A DNA stretch of 24,394 bases from an uncultured Selenomonadaceae bacterium (GCA_905235425.1 CAJOKY010000024.1:1-24394), one strand, 5' to 3'. Counted from the first letter of the stretch, positions 6,235 to 14,071 are shown. Notes: generated by a model from the sequence alone, not told the origin. Made by a program: numbers and translations.

Positions 6235-8667
6235 AATTTGTAAATCCTCCTCTAAATTTTGCAGTGAAATATTTTCAGTGTGAACCTGCGCGGAAATTTT
6301 TTCTGCCGTAACGTTGTCTGAATGTTCGACGCTGAAAAATTTTAAACGCAACGCATTGAGTACGACGCAAATACTTGACATACTCATTGCCGCCGCGCCT
6401 ATCATCGGTGAAAGTTTCAAGCCGAATGTCGGATAAAAAATTCCTGCCGCAACGGGAATACAGATGACGTTGTAGAAAAATGCCCAAAATAAATTTTGCT
6501 TGATATTCCGCATAACGGCGCGACTCAGTTTAATGGCACTGACAGCGTCAAGTAAATTATTTTTTACCAAAACCGCGTCCGCACTTTCAACGGCAACGTC
6601 CGTACCCGCGCCAATCGCAATGCCTAAATCCGCCTTAACAAGCGCCGGAGCGTCATTAACGCCGTCACCTATCATGGCAACCTTTTTACCGCCGCGTTGC
6701 AACTTTTCAATTTCCGCCGCTTTACCTTCCGGCAAAACTTCCGCGACAAAATTTTCAATACCAACCCGCGCAGAAATCTTTTGCGCCGCGCCGTAATTAT
6801 CGCCCGTCACCATTACAACGTCAAGACCCAAATTTTTAAATTCGGCTACGGCGTCAATCGAACTTTTTTTCTCAACGTCCGCAACGGCTATGATGCCTAA
6901 AATCCTGTTCCCTGTTCCCTCTTCCCTGCTCCCTATAATAATCGGCGTTTTGCCTTCGTTGGCAAGCGCAGAAATTTTTTCATTAATTTCGTTGAGATTA
7001 AAGCCGCGCTCGGTGAAAAATTTTTCATTGCCGCATATATAGGTAGTAGATTGTAGAGGGTAGGTTGTAGGGAGGAGCGTTGAGGCGGTAGCTTGAATGC
7101 CTTTGCCGAAGACTGCTTGAAAATTCGACATTTCCAACGGCGCGATATTATTTTCAGCGGCGTAATTTGTCACTGCCTTTGCAAGCGGGTGTTCACTCTT
7201 ACTTTCAAGCCCTGCCGCAATTTTTAAAAGCTCGTCAACCGCAACGTCAAAAGTTATAATATCCGTGACAAAGGGCTTGCCTTCAGTCAGCGTGCCGGTT
7301 TTATCTACAACAACTGTGTTGACTTCGTGCGCCGTCTGCAACGCCTCGCCGGACTTTATCAAAATGCCGTGTTCAGCACCTTTGCCCGTACCGACCATAA
7401 TCGCTACCGGCGTGGCAAGACCCAACGCGCAGGGACAACTTATAACCAAAATTGAAATGGCTATGGAAAATGCAAACTCAACCGTCGCACCGTTCATAAG
7501 CCAAAAACTTCCCGCCGATATCGCAATGCAAATTACAGCCGGTACAAAGACGCCTGCAATTTTATCAGCCAACTTCGCTATCGGCGCTTTACTGGCGCTT
7601 GCCTCCTCGACCAATGCGATAATTTTTTGAATGGTACTTTCCTCACCGACATTTACAGCGCGAAATTTTACAAAGCCGCCGCGATTAATCGTGCCGCTTG
7701 TAACTTTATCGCCAATCGTTTTGTTGACAGGTAAACTTTCGCCGGTTATCGCCGATTCGTCAACCGTCGTTTCGCCTTCAAAAATAATTCCGTCCGCCGC
7801 AAAACTTTCACCAGGTCTTACGGCAATTTCATCACCTTTAACAAGTTCGTCAACCGAAATTTGAACATCTACGCCGTCACGAATCACGCTTGCCGTTTTC
7901 GGTGCAAGATTAATCAGCGCTTGAACTGCCTGCGTAGTTTTGCCTTTAGCACGCGCTTCAAAATATTTTCCGACCGTGATAAGCGTGACAATCATGCCTG
8001 CCGATTCAAAGTACAAATTCTGCGCGTATTCGTCAACCAAAATTAAATCGCCGTGCCCTAAGCCTTGACCTATTCTGAAAAGCGAAAAAGCGCCGAATAC
8101 CGCCGCCGCCATTGAACCTAAGCCTACAAGCGTGTCCATATTCGGTGCGCCGTGAAAAAGATTTTTAAAGCCGTTGATATAATATCTGCAGTTAAGGTAC
8201 ATTATCGGCAGGATTAATAAAAACTGCGCGAATGCGAAGGTTACGGCGTTTTCTCTGCCGTCGAAAATTTCACTGACTATGGCGGGTACGGGTACACCGA
8301 ACATTGACGCAAGCATTTGATGCATTGCGATATACATTGTCGGCAACAAAAAAATTATCGACCAAGTCAAACGCGTTTTCATGGCGTCAACTTCATTGTC
8401 GATTTGATAGCCTGTAGCCGGTAGCTTGTAGCCGGTAGCATTTCTATCGCTTACAGATTTTTTCAGTGACGCGCCGTAACCGGCATTTTCAACCGCGCCG
8501 ATAATTTCATCTGCTGAAATATTTTCGCCACGCTTAACCTGCATTGAATTTGTCAAAAGATTTACGCTGACATTATCCGCGCCGACGATTTTTACAACGG
8601 CTTTTTCAACCCGCGCAGAACACGCCGAGCAAGTCATTCCTCTGACTTCGTAGTTTTCCTTGACCAT
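6031..8667 (-). CDS. copA: copper-translocating P-type ATPase with C-terminal CopZ-like domain
   Basis: An 878-residue P1B-type ATPase that would export Cu+ from the cytoplasm. In order: an N-terminal metal-binding domain (GMTCSAC, Cys13 and Cys16), transmembrane helices, the Cu-site CPC at 411-413, phosphorylated Asp455 in DKTGTLT, the nucleotide-domain SEHPLAKAV motif, and GDGVNDAP near 667. An extra C-terminal metal-binding domain (812-878) has GMMCKHC. Three peptide segments are encoded by heptamer repeats: near TGYKLPATGYQ between the first domain and helix 1, LPTTYPLQSTTY, and GSREEGTGNR in the nucleotide domain; normal homologues are shorter there. The start at 8667 overlaps the ribH end by 34 bp with only AGAAGAA as ribosome site. 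All catalytic motifs are intact, so it should be functional. Confidence 0.93.
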   Translation of the reverse strand: MVKENYEVRGMTCSACSARVEKAVVKIVGADNVSVNLLTNSMQVKRGENISADEIIGAVENAGYGASLKKSVSDRNATGYKLPATGYQIDNEVDAMKTRLTWSIIFLLPTMYIAMHQMLASMFGVPVPAIVSEIFDGRENAVTFAFAQFLLILPIMYLNCRYYINGFKNLFHGAPNMDTLVGLGSMAAAVFGAFSLFRIGQGLGHGDLILVDEYAQNLYFESAGMIVTLITVGKYFEARAKGKTTQAVQALINLAPKTASVIRDGVDVQISVDELVKGDEIAVRPGESFAADGIIFEGETTVDESAITGESLPVNKTIGDKVTSGTINRGGFVKFRAVNVGEESTIQKIIALVEEASASKAPIAKLADKIAGVFVPAVICIAISAGSFWLMNGATVEFAFSIAISILVISCPCALGLATPVAIMVGTGKGAEHGILIKSGEALQTAHEVNTVVVDKTGTLTEGKPFVTDIITFDVAVDELLKIAAGLESKSEHPLAKAVTNYAAENNIAPLEMSNFQAVFGKGIQATASTLLPTTYPLQSTTYICGNEKFFTERGFNLNEINEKISALANEGKTPIIIGSREEGTGNRILGIIAVADVEKKSSIDAVAEFKNLGLDVVMVTGDNYGAAQKISARVGIENFVAEVLPEGKAAEIEKLQRGGKKVAMIGDGVNDAPALVKADLGIAIGAGTDVAVESADAVLVKNNLLDAVSAIKLSRAVMRNIKQNLFWAFFYNVICIPVAAGIFYPTFGLKLSPMIGAAAMSMSSICVVLNALRLKFFSVEHSDNVTAEKISAQVHTENISLQNLEEDLQIMKTTLKIEGMMCKHCQKHVHDALAKMDGVTDVEVSLENKNAVVTSDKEISTADFKKVIDDAGYELVA
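6903..6936 (+). repeat. heptamer array inside copA (nucleotide domain)
   Basis: Units TCCCTGT, TCCCTCT, TCCCTGC and TCCCTAT run in tandem on the plus strand within copA. On the coding strand they give GSREEGTGNR, just before the conserved ILGIIAVAD. The frame is kept. Confidence 0.8.
7042..7090 (+). repeat. heptamer array inside copA (second site)
   Basis: Seven-base units such as GGTAGTA, GATTGTA, GAGGGTA and GGTTGTA lie in tandem inside copA. On the coding strand they encode the Thr/Leu/Pro/Tyr-rich segment near LLPTTYPLQSTTY before the conserved CGNEKFF. The frame is kept. Confidence 0.7.
8406..8440 (+). repeat. heptamer array inside copA (linker)
   Basis: Five exact-length heptads (GATAGCC, TGTAGCC, GGTAGCT, TGTAGCC, GGTAGCA; 35 bp) encode ATGYKLPATGYQI in the linker between the N-terminal metal-binding domain and the first membrane helix. 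The same TGTAGCC/GGTAGC unit family appears beside the hemB array. Confidence 0.75.
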
Positions 8668-9140
8668 TTCTTCTTAATATCTATATTTTTTAACAAATTT
8701 GCCATTTCCATAGCGGACATTGCGGCATCAGCGCCTTTGTTCCCTGCCTTCGTACCTGCGCGTTCAACTGCCTGCTGAATATTTTCTGTAGTTACTACGC
8801 CGAAAATTGCAGGTACGCCGGTTTGTAAGCTGACCTGCGCGACGCCTTTTGAAACTTCGTTGCAGACATAATCATAATGCGTCGTTGAACCGCGAATTAC
8901 AGCGCCGAGACAAATTACCGCATCAAATTTTTTGGATTCGGCAAGCTTTTTAGCGACAAGTGGAATTTCAAATGCGCCGGGTACCCAAGCGACGCTGATA
9001 TTTTCTTCCGGCGTTTCGTGACGTTTCAGCGTGTCGAGTGCGCCGCTCAAAAGTTTGTTGGTGATAAATTCGTTAAAACGCGATACGACTATTGCAAAAT
9101 TCAAGCCGCGCCCCGTGACATTGCCTTCATATATTTTCAT
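8634..9140 (-). CDS. ribH: 6,7-dimethyl-8-ribityllumazine synthase
   Basis: A 168-residue lumazine synthase, which joins the ribityl-aminopyrimidine with dihydroxybutanone phosphate in the penultimate step of riboflavin synthesis and usually forms cytoplasmic shells. Diagnostic stretches are FAIVVSRFNEFIT, the substrate loop VPGAFEIPL, CLGAVIRGSTTHYDYV with the catalytic His, and GVPAIFGVVTTENIQQA. ATG 9140 has GAGGAG at 9-nt spacing; the TTG at 9149 is too close to that site. The C-terminus (KKKWSRKTTKSEE) is roughly ten residues longer than usual and overlaps the copA start. No other riboflavin genes are adjacent, so it is an isolated rib gene here. Confidence 0.95.
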   Translation of the reverse strand: MKIYEGNVTGRGLNFAIVVSRFNEFITNKLLSGALDTLKRHETPEENISVAWVPGAFEIPLVAKKLAESKKFDAVICLGAVIRGSTTHYDYVCNEVSKGVAQVSLQTGVPAIFGVVTTENIQQAVERAGTKAGNKGADAAMSAMEMANLLKNIDIKKKWSRKTTKSEE

Positions 9141-9168
9141 ATTATTCAACTCCTCAATCTAAAAAATT

Positions 9169-9906
9169 CTAAAGTTCGATTTCTGCTTGAACTTCTGCTA
9201 TTGACTTGCCGTCAATCAGAAATTTTGTGTTGACAATTTCTTCAACGTCGGTTTTATCGGCGGAATATACCGAATGATTATAACCTTGTCCGCGCCAAAT
9301 GTTAATCTTACCGTCAGTATCACGCATAAAATTATAGTAGACTTTGTGGTAAAAAAATTCTATGTCGTCCCAATTCGCAAGCATTTTTTTTAACGAATTA
9401 AGCGACATTGTTTGAACAGTCACTTTGTCCGGACATTGAAAACGTTTGAACTGCGCGACGCATTTTGTACGTGCTTCGTCTTCGTAAATGCGCATTTCAT
9501 CTTCATTTTTAGCGAGCCAACGATGAATAGGAAATTTAGTAAGCACTTCAGAGGCGCGATTATCGGCGCTCTCGGTAATTTCAAACCACTGGAAATCATC
9601 CCAAAAAGGTCCGAACTCAAAAGGTTCTTGCATTGGTGCAGAAGAAAACTCTTCTGTTGGCGTATAAATTCCAATATTTTTCCAGCGGTCATTAAAAAAT
9701 GTAAAAGTTTTACAACGTGCACATCTCCAAGCATAGAAAAAAATTTCGTCATGTTCCCATTCCAACCAATCAGCGTTCAAATTTTCTTTTTCAAGGTCTC
9801 GCCAATCGTCTAAGTGGCAAAAAATGTGCTGGACAGGATCTGTACCTTCAGGTTCTCCGTGATAACGAATTTGATACCCACATAAGCCGCATCCGCAAAC
9901 AGCCAT
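9169..9906 (-). CDS. unknown Cys-containing protein, possible zinc binder
   Basis: A 245-residue protein I do not recognise. The N-terminus MAVCGCGLCGYQ and a later WRCARCKTF (Cys61 and Cys64) could together form a four-Cys zinc site. The rest is rich in aromatic and acidic residues (WLEWEHDEIFFYAW, FWDDFQWFEI) and looks soluble; no signal peptide. ATG 9906 follows GGAGG at ideal spacing, so it is a well-expressed-looking gene. It lies 28 bp upstream of ribH on the same strand and may share its transcript, though nothing in it suggests a role in riboflavin synthesis. An alternative is an immunity-type or stress protein; I cannot choose. Confidence 0.75.
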   Translation of the reverse strand: MAVCGCGLCGYQIRYHGEPEGTDPVQHIFCHLDDWRDLEKENLNADWLEWEHDEIFFYAWRCARCKTFTFFNDRWKNIGIYTPTEEFSSAPMQEPFEFGPFWDDFQWFEITESADNRASEVLTKFPIHRWLAKNEDEMRIYEDEARTKCVAQFKRFQCPDKVTVQTMSLNSLKKMLANWDDIEFFYHKVYYNFMRDTDGKINIWRGQGYNHSVYSADKTDVEEIVNTKFLIDGKSIAEVQAEIEL

Positions 9907-9938
9907 TATTTTCCTCCACTTTCAGAATTGTAATTTCT

Positions 9939-10097
9939 CTATTTCAACAATTTAATCCAAAATACCGGCTCTTCGGGAATAAAATTTGTCCGAGCGAGTT
10001 GCGGAAAACTGTATTTTCCGACCGTCGGAAAATCTCCTTCAAAAGGAGGTGTGCCAAAACGTTTTTCAACCCAATATTGCACGTAATTATAATTCAA
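9939..10097 (-). pseudogene. short coding-like fragment
   Basis: A 52-codon frame from TTG 10097 (or GTG 10082) to TAG 9939 reads VQYWVEKRFGTPPFEGDFPT, later SFPQLARTNFIPEEPVFWIK. The composition is protein-like, but there is no convincing ribosome site and an in-frame stop lies just upstream. It may be the 3' remnant of a longer gene or a real small gene upstream of the 9906 gene. It occupies about half of the 340-bp gap between 9906 and 10246; the rest holds the terminator-like structure listed next. Confidence 0.3.
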
Positions 10098-10138
10098 TAA
10101 AAATACTCTCTATACTATATTTTTTGAAGGTTGTAGAC

Positions 10139-10214
10139 AAAAAAGGCGCGGCTGTACCCTAACTGCATACAGTCAAGCTAAAACTTACAACACTGCCGGA
10201 ACTACAGACACGCC
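10139..10214 (-). terminator. large-loop terminator-like structure after the aldo/keto reductase
   Basis: On the minus strand, GGCGTGTCTGTA (10214-10203) pairs with TACAGCCGCGCC (10156-10145), about 11 of 12 positions with one G-U and one mismatch, directly followed by TTTTTT. The loop of about 46 nt contains its own short hairpin (ACTGTATGCAGT). It would end purA-reductase transcripts. The large structured loop is unusual for a plain terminator. Confidence 0.5.
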
Positions 10215-10245
10215 ATATTTTTTATTTATAAACAGCCGCTAAAAA

Positions 10246-11175
10246 TCACGGAAGCTTATTCCCCGCCGCCAAATAAATTTCGTACCATTCCTTTTTTGTA
10301 AGCGTGAAGTCAGTAGCCTTAGCAGATTCTCTAATCCGCGCAGGTTTTGTCGTGCCGATAACCGCCTGTATTTTTGCGGGGTAACGCAGAATCCAAGCAA
10401 GCGCTATCGCCGTAGGTGTTACGCCTTTTTCCTCCGCCATACGATTTAAAACTTTGTTGAGTTCAGGATATTTTTCCGAGCCGAGAAATACGCCTTCAAA
10501 GTAGCCGTACTGCAACGCCGACCACGCTTGAATGACAATGCCTTTAACGCGGCAATATTCCAAAATCCCGCCGTCACGCATAACCGCGCCGTCCCAGTGC
10601 ATATTGACTTGAAAACCTGCGTCAAGCATCGGCGTATGTGCGATTGAAAATTGAACTTGATTTGTGACAATGGGGAAATTTAACGCGTCGCCGAGCATTG
10701 ACATCATCATCGGGTTAAAATTGCTTACGCCGAAATTTTTAACTTTGCCCGCGTCATAAAGTTTTGTAAACGCCTCTGCAATTTCGTCAGGCTCCATTAA
10801 AGCGTCGGGACGGTGCAAAAGCAAGCAGTCAAGATAATCAGTCTTAAGACGCTTTAAACCGGCGTCTACGGCGTTTAAAATGTGTTCACGTGAAAAATCA
10901 AAGTACGTGAAATCTTCGTCAATGCGAATGCCGCACTTTGACTGCAGAAAAACTTTTTCGCGCAGGTTAGGATTTTCTACAAACACGTCGCCGAGAATTT
11001 CTTCAGCCTTGCCCTTTGCGTAGCAATCGGCAGTGTCGAGAAAGTTAATACCAACTTCAAGACCGGTGTCAATCAGCGTTGCAACTTCCTTTGTGCTCAT
11101 ATCGGCAATGCGCATAAGCCCCATGACAATTTCTGAGACTTTGCGCTTGTCCTCGCCAAACTCAATGTAACGCAT
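10246..11175 (-). CDS. aldo/keto reductase
   Basis: A 309-residue NAD(P)H-dependent aldo/keto reductase with the full catalytic tetrad: Asp47 and Tyr52 (FLDTADCYAKG), Lys80 (LQSKCG) and His121 (LLLHRPD). Further family marks are GVSNFNP, which shapes the substrate pocket, and the C-terminal AVIGTTKPARIRE that binds the cofactor phosphate. Overall it resembles the E. coli YdhF group; the substrate is unknown. ATG 11175 has AAGGGAG at 8-nt spacing; a TTG at 11193 lies upstream of that site. It follows purA by 27 bp and is probably co-transcribed from the purA promoter. There is no metabolic reason in the sequence for that pairing. Confidence 0.92.
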   Translation of the reverse strand: MRYIEFGEDKRKVSEIVMGLMRIADMSTKEVATLIDTGLEVGINFLDTADCYAKGKAEEILGDVFVENPNLREKVFLQSKCGIRIDEDFTYFDFSREHILNAVDAGLKRLKTDYLDCLLLHRPDALMEPDEIAEAFTKLYDAGKVKNFGVSNFNPMMMSMLGDALNFPIVTNQVQFSIAHTPMLDAGFQVNMHWDGAVMRDGGILEYCRVKGIVIQAWSALQYGYFEGVFLGSEKYPELNKVLNRMAEEKGVTPTAIALAWILRYPAKIQAVIGTTKPARIRESAKATDFTLTKKEWYEIYLAAGNKLP

Positions 11176-11202
11176 AAAATTTTCTCCCTTCAAAACAATC
11201 CT

Positions 11203-12489
11203 CTAGAAAATATTTTTGTCTACGATAATTGTTTGGTCGCGATTCGGACCTACGGAGATAATGCCTAAACTAATTTTTGTAACTTCCGCCATACGTTCAA
11301 GATATTTTTTCGCGTTGACAGGTAAATCTGCGTAATTTCTTATGTTTGAAATATCCTCCTTCCATCCCGTAAAAGTTTCGTAGACCGGCTTAACCTTAGC
11401 CAAAACCTTTAGGCTGGCGGGAATGTCACTGATAATTTTGCCGTCAACTTCGTAGGCGGTACACATTTTAATTTCGTCAAAACCGTCAAGAATGTCAAGG
11501 CGCGTAACCGCCATGCAGTCAATACCGGAAAGTTGCCCCGCGTACTTGACGACACAAGCATCAAGCCACCCTGTTCTGCGCGGACGCCCTGTCACCGTGC
11601 CAAATTCATGTCCGGCAGTTCTAATTTTATCGCCTATCTCATTAAGCTGCTCTGTAGGGAATGGACCTTCACCTACACGCGTACAATATGCCTTGACGAC
11701 TCCGACGACTTTACCGATTTTTTTCGGCGCAATGCCCGCTCCCACGCATACGCCGCCGGAAATTGGATGACTTGCCGTAACGTATGGATAAGTGCCGTAA
11801 TCAATATCAAGCATGGTAGCCTGTGCGCCTTCAAACAAAATCTTTTTACCGGCGTCAACTTCTTCATTTAAAAGCGTTATCGTGTCGCAGACATACGGCG
11901 CAATTTTTTCCGCATAACCTTCGTATTCTTTCAAAATTTCTTCGTAGTTCAAAGGTTCGTGATTATAAATCTGCTTGAGCAAAAAATTTTTCTGATCCAA
12001 AACTTCACGGCATTTTTCGGCAAAGTCTTCACGGTCAATTAAATCACAAACTCTTATGCCGACTCTGTCCGCCTTATCCATGTAGCATGGACCAATGCCG
12101 CGCTTTGTCGTACCAATTTTATTTTCCCCGCGCAGATTTTCGCCGAGTTCATCACAAAGTTTGTGCCACGGCATAACTACATGAGCGCGATTTGAAATGC
12201 GAATATTCGACGTATCGACGCCGCGCTTTTTCATGGCGTCAATTTCTTCAAGAAAAACCTGCGGATCAAAAACTACGCCGTTGCCAATTACGCAAAGAGT
12301 CCCTTTGTACAAAATGCCGGAAGGCATAAGGCGCAGTTTGTATTCTTCGCCGTTTACGCTTACGGTATGTCCTGCGTTGGAGCCGCCTTGATATCTTACG
12401 ACGGTGTCAGCCTGCGCGGCAAGATAATCTACAATTTTCCCTTTGCCTTCGTCGCCCCACTGAGTACCCGTTATTACAACTGTTGACAT
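11203..12489 (-). CDS. purA: adenylosuccinate synthetase
   Basis: A 428-residue enzyme of normal length that makes adenylosuccinate from IMP, aspartate and GTP, the first committed step to AMP. The GTP-binding loop is at the N-terminus as GTQWGDEGKGK, with the catalytic Asp13 and, further on, GGSNAGHTV with the catalytic His. IGTTKRGIGPCYMDK, GTVTGRPRRTGWLD and the C-terminal SVGPNRDQTI are also typical. ATG 12489 follows GGGAGG at 11 nt and begins exactly at the conserved MSTVVITGTQWGDEG; upstream in-frame codons would add an untypical extension. A promoter and the preceding gene's terminator lie immediately upstream, so purA heads a two-gene unit with the reductase. Confidence 0.97.
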   Translation of the reverse strand: MSTVVITGTQWGDEGKGKIVDYLAAQADTVVRYQGGSNAGHTVSVNGEEYKLRLMPSGILYKGTLCVIGNGVVFDPQVFLEEIDAMKKRGVDTSNIRISNRAHVVMPWHKLCDELGENLRGENKIGTTKRGIGPCYMDKADRVGIRVCDLIDREDFAEKCREVLDQKNFLLKQIYNHEPLNYEEILKEYEGYAEKIAPYVCDTITLLNEEVDAGKKILFEGAQATMLDIDYGTYPYVTASHPISGGVCVGAGIAPKKIGKVVGVVKAYCTRVGEGPFPTEQLNEIGDKIRTAGHEFGTVTGRPRRTGWLDACVVKYAGQLSGIDCMAVTRLDILDGFDEIKMCTAYEVDGKIISDIPASLKVLAKVKPVYETFTGWKEDISNIRNYADLPVNAKKYLERMAEVTKISLGIISVGPNRDQTIIVDKNIF

Positions 12490-12543
12490 AATTATTTTTT
12501 CCTCCCGTGTAATGTAACTTCCGAGAAAATTTTTTTCGCGGTA

Positions 12544-12572
12544 ATTATCGCATTTAGATTTATTAATTGCAA
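12544..12572 (-). promoter_or_regulatory. promoter for purA
   Basis: On the minus strand, TTGCAA (12572-12567) and GATAAT (12549-12544) are separated by 17 bp. This matches the housekeeping sigma pattern at 4/6 and 5/6 positions. It lies just after the terminator of the preceding gene and about 55 bp before the purA start. No purine riboswitch structure is evident in the short leader. Confidence 0.6.
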
Positions 12573-12607
12573 GAAAAAAAATTCGCACCGATAATTTAAT
12601 CAGTGCG
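12573..12607 (-). terminator. intrinsic terminator of the beta-roll protein gene
   Basis: On the minus strand CGCACTGAT (12607-12599) pairs with ATCGGTGCG (12592-12584) around a 6-nt loop, with one G-U pair, followed by AA and an eight-T run. It lies downstream of the Tyr/Asp-rich gene and immediately before the purA promoter. Confidence 0.8.
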
Positions 12608-12638
12608 GTTAAAACTTTTTATTTAGTCGGTAGCTCTT

Positions 12639-12687
12639 AATTCTACATTCTACATTCTTAATTCTACATTCTTAATTCTTAATTCTC
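12639..12687 (-). repeat. heptamer repeat array at the 3' end of the beta-roll gene
   Basis: Seven tandem units on the plus strand of type ATTCTAC and ATTCTTA run up to the stop codon of the minus-strand gene (TGA at 12688-12686). The array sits between that stop and the terminator. Confidence 0.8.
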
Positions 12688-13993
12688 ATGCTCCTTGCCA
12701 TTGATTGGTACTGCGATTGTAATTGTATCGCTTGCCGTCAGAGAGTTGGAAAATCGACGTGACTTCGGCGGTATTGTGAACATTTAAGAAAGTGCCGGTA
12801 TTAAAGCCGATAGCCACAACTTCGCCTACCACTTCTGCAGAGGTAATGTCACTTAAATTTACGTCGTACAGCGAAATTATGTCGTGCCCTTGATTAGTGT
12901 AAACAATATCACTGCCTTCATTTTTGCCGCACCGAAATGTTTCGGGACCTTCGCCGCCTATCAATGTATCCGTCGCAACGCCGGTACCGCCCCATAAAGT
13001 TGAAACGCCGCTACCGCCGTAAATTACATTTGAATCGGCATTTCCCATAAGCGTATTGTAGCCGGAACTTGCGCCGCCGTTAATCGTCGTGACGTTGTAA
13101 TAGTTTTGTCCGCTTTCACCGCCAAGCCAAATATTATTGCCCGAGCCGCTTACCATAAGTTGACCAGGATTGCTGAAATAAAAAGTTTTAATGTCGCCGC
13201 GATAATTCAGATTGGTAGAAGTATTCTGCGCGATTTTCATTTTGTAAATATCCCTGCCGTTGCCGGAAAATAAAATCGGATCGTCGTCATAAGATGAACC
13301 TGGTTGCAGTTGAATATAATTTCCATTCGCCATATTAAAGGTGATTGACGCGCTGTCACGGTTTATGCTTGACCAAGTGATATTGGAAAAATTGACAACG
13401 TCAGAATAATCGCTGTCACCTGTACCAAAATTTTTTGCAACGTCTCTTGAGCCGCCTTCATACCAAAAGACATCGCGCCTTGCACCGCCTATAAGCGTAT
13501 TTGATGAACCGCCGCCTCCCCAAAGTGTCGGGTTGCCGTTGCCACCGATTATGGAGTTGTTACGCGAATTGCCGGCTATGAAAATATTGTGGCTGTTATG
13601 TTCGGCGTCAATCACTCTTACATTGGCGTAACTTCCCGACGCATTGTTAAGCCAAATATTATTGTCATAATTACTGCCGACTTTCAAGGTGTCGCCGCTT
13701 ATGGTAAGGCGATTTTCTTTATTTTCGCGCCTGCGATAATCGTCATAGTAGTAATAATCATCATCACGATAATAATAATCGTCATAATAAGAACCGGGAT
13801 AGTAATAACTGTCGTAGGGATAGTAGTAGCTACTGTTGTAATAGCTCGGATAAGAATAGCTTGAATAATAGCCGTCGTCGTAGTCATCGTAATAATAATA
13901 ATCGTCGTCATCGTAATAGTAATAGTCATCGTCATAAACGTAATAGCTGTGTCCAAGTTCGCTATCGTCGCTGATAATAATTTTTTCGTCCAT
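12686..13993 (-). CDS. Tyr/Asp-rich protein with RTX-like beta-roll repeats
   Basis: A 435-residue protein in two parts. Residues about 17-86 are almost pure Tyr, Asp, Ser and Pro, in blocks such as DDDYYYYDDDDYYYY, ending in RRRENKEN. Residues about 97-415 carry Gly/Asn-rich repeats like NNSIIGGNGNPTLWGGGG, NTLIGG and NVIYGGSGVSTLWGGTG, similar to hemolysin-type calcium-binding beta-rolls. Two ~140-residue halves repeat the same order: N-N-I-W-L, N-x-L-x-G-N, TLWGG, TLIGG, then a F-S-N or S-L-Y-D strand. No Sec signal is visible; RTX proteins typically leave by type I secretion with a C-terminal signal, so surface or extracellular location is inferred. ATG 13993 has AAAGGAGA at 7 nt. The Tyr/Asp block could bind metal or cross-link, which is speculation. 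Confidence 0.75.
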   Translation of the reverse strand: MDEKIIISDDSELGHSYYVYDDDYYYYDDDDYYYYDDYDDGYYSSYSYPSYYNSSYYYPYDSYYYPGSYYDDYYYRDDDYYYYDDYRRRENKENRLTISGDTLKVGSNYDNNIWLNNASGSYANVRVIDAEHNSHNIFIAGNSRNNSIIGGNGNPTLWGGGGSSNTLIGGARRDVFWYEGGSRDVAKNFGTGDSDYSDVVNFSNITWSSINRDSASITFNMANGNYIQLQPGSSYDDDPILFSGNGRDIYKMKIAQNTSTNLNYRGDIKTFYFSNPGQLMVSGSGNNIWLGGESGQNYYNVTTINGGASSGYNTLMGNADSNVIYGGSGVSTLWGGTGVATDTLIGGEGPETFRCGKNEGSDIVYTNQGHDIISLYDVNLSDITSAEVVGEVVAIGFNTGTFLNVHNTAEVTSIFQLSDGKRYNYNRSTNQWQGA

Positions 13994-14017
13994 GATAAAA
14001 TCTCCTTTCAAACTAAA

Positions 14018-14040
14018 AAACCTGCCAATTTCGACAGGTT
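14018..14040 (-). promoter_or_regulatory. leader hairpin with T-run before the beta-roll gene
   Basis: On the minus strand AACCTG (14040-14035) pairs with CAGGTT (14024-14019), followed by TTTTTT and then the ribosome site of the downstream gene. The structure looks like an intrinsic terminator, but it lies at the predicted transcript start rather than after a gene. It may protect the 5' end or limit expression. Confidence 0.5.
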
Positions 14041-14043
14041 AAT

Positions 14044-14071
14044 TTTATAGTTTTTATTTATAGCGTGTCAA
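14044..14071 (-). promoter_or_regulatory. promoter for the beta-roll gene
   Basis: Minus-strand TTGACA (14071-14066, perfect -35) and TATAAA (14049-14044, 5/6 of -10) are 16 bp apart. The predicted start falls at about 14037-14042, at the beginning of the leader hairpin. It separates this gene from the hemB unit upstream. Confidence 0.7.

Noticed and set aside
9020..9900. Plus-strand frames opposite ribH and the Cys protein
   Set aside because: They lack ribosome sites and overlap genes with strong start signals on the other strand.
13589..13956. Ile/Thr/Val-rich frames across the Tyr/Asp-rich coding region
   Set aside because: They are products of the low-complexity TAY/GAY codons read in other frames or strand.
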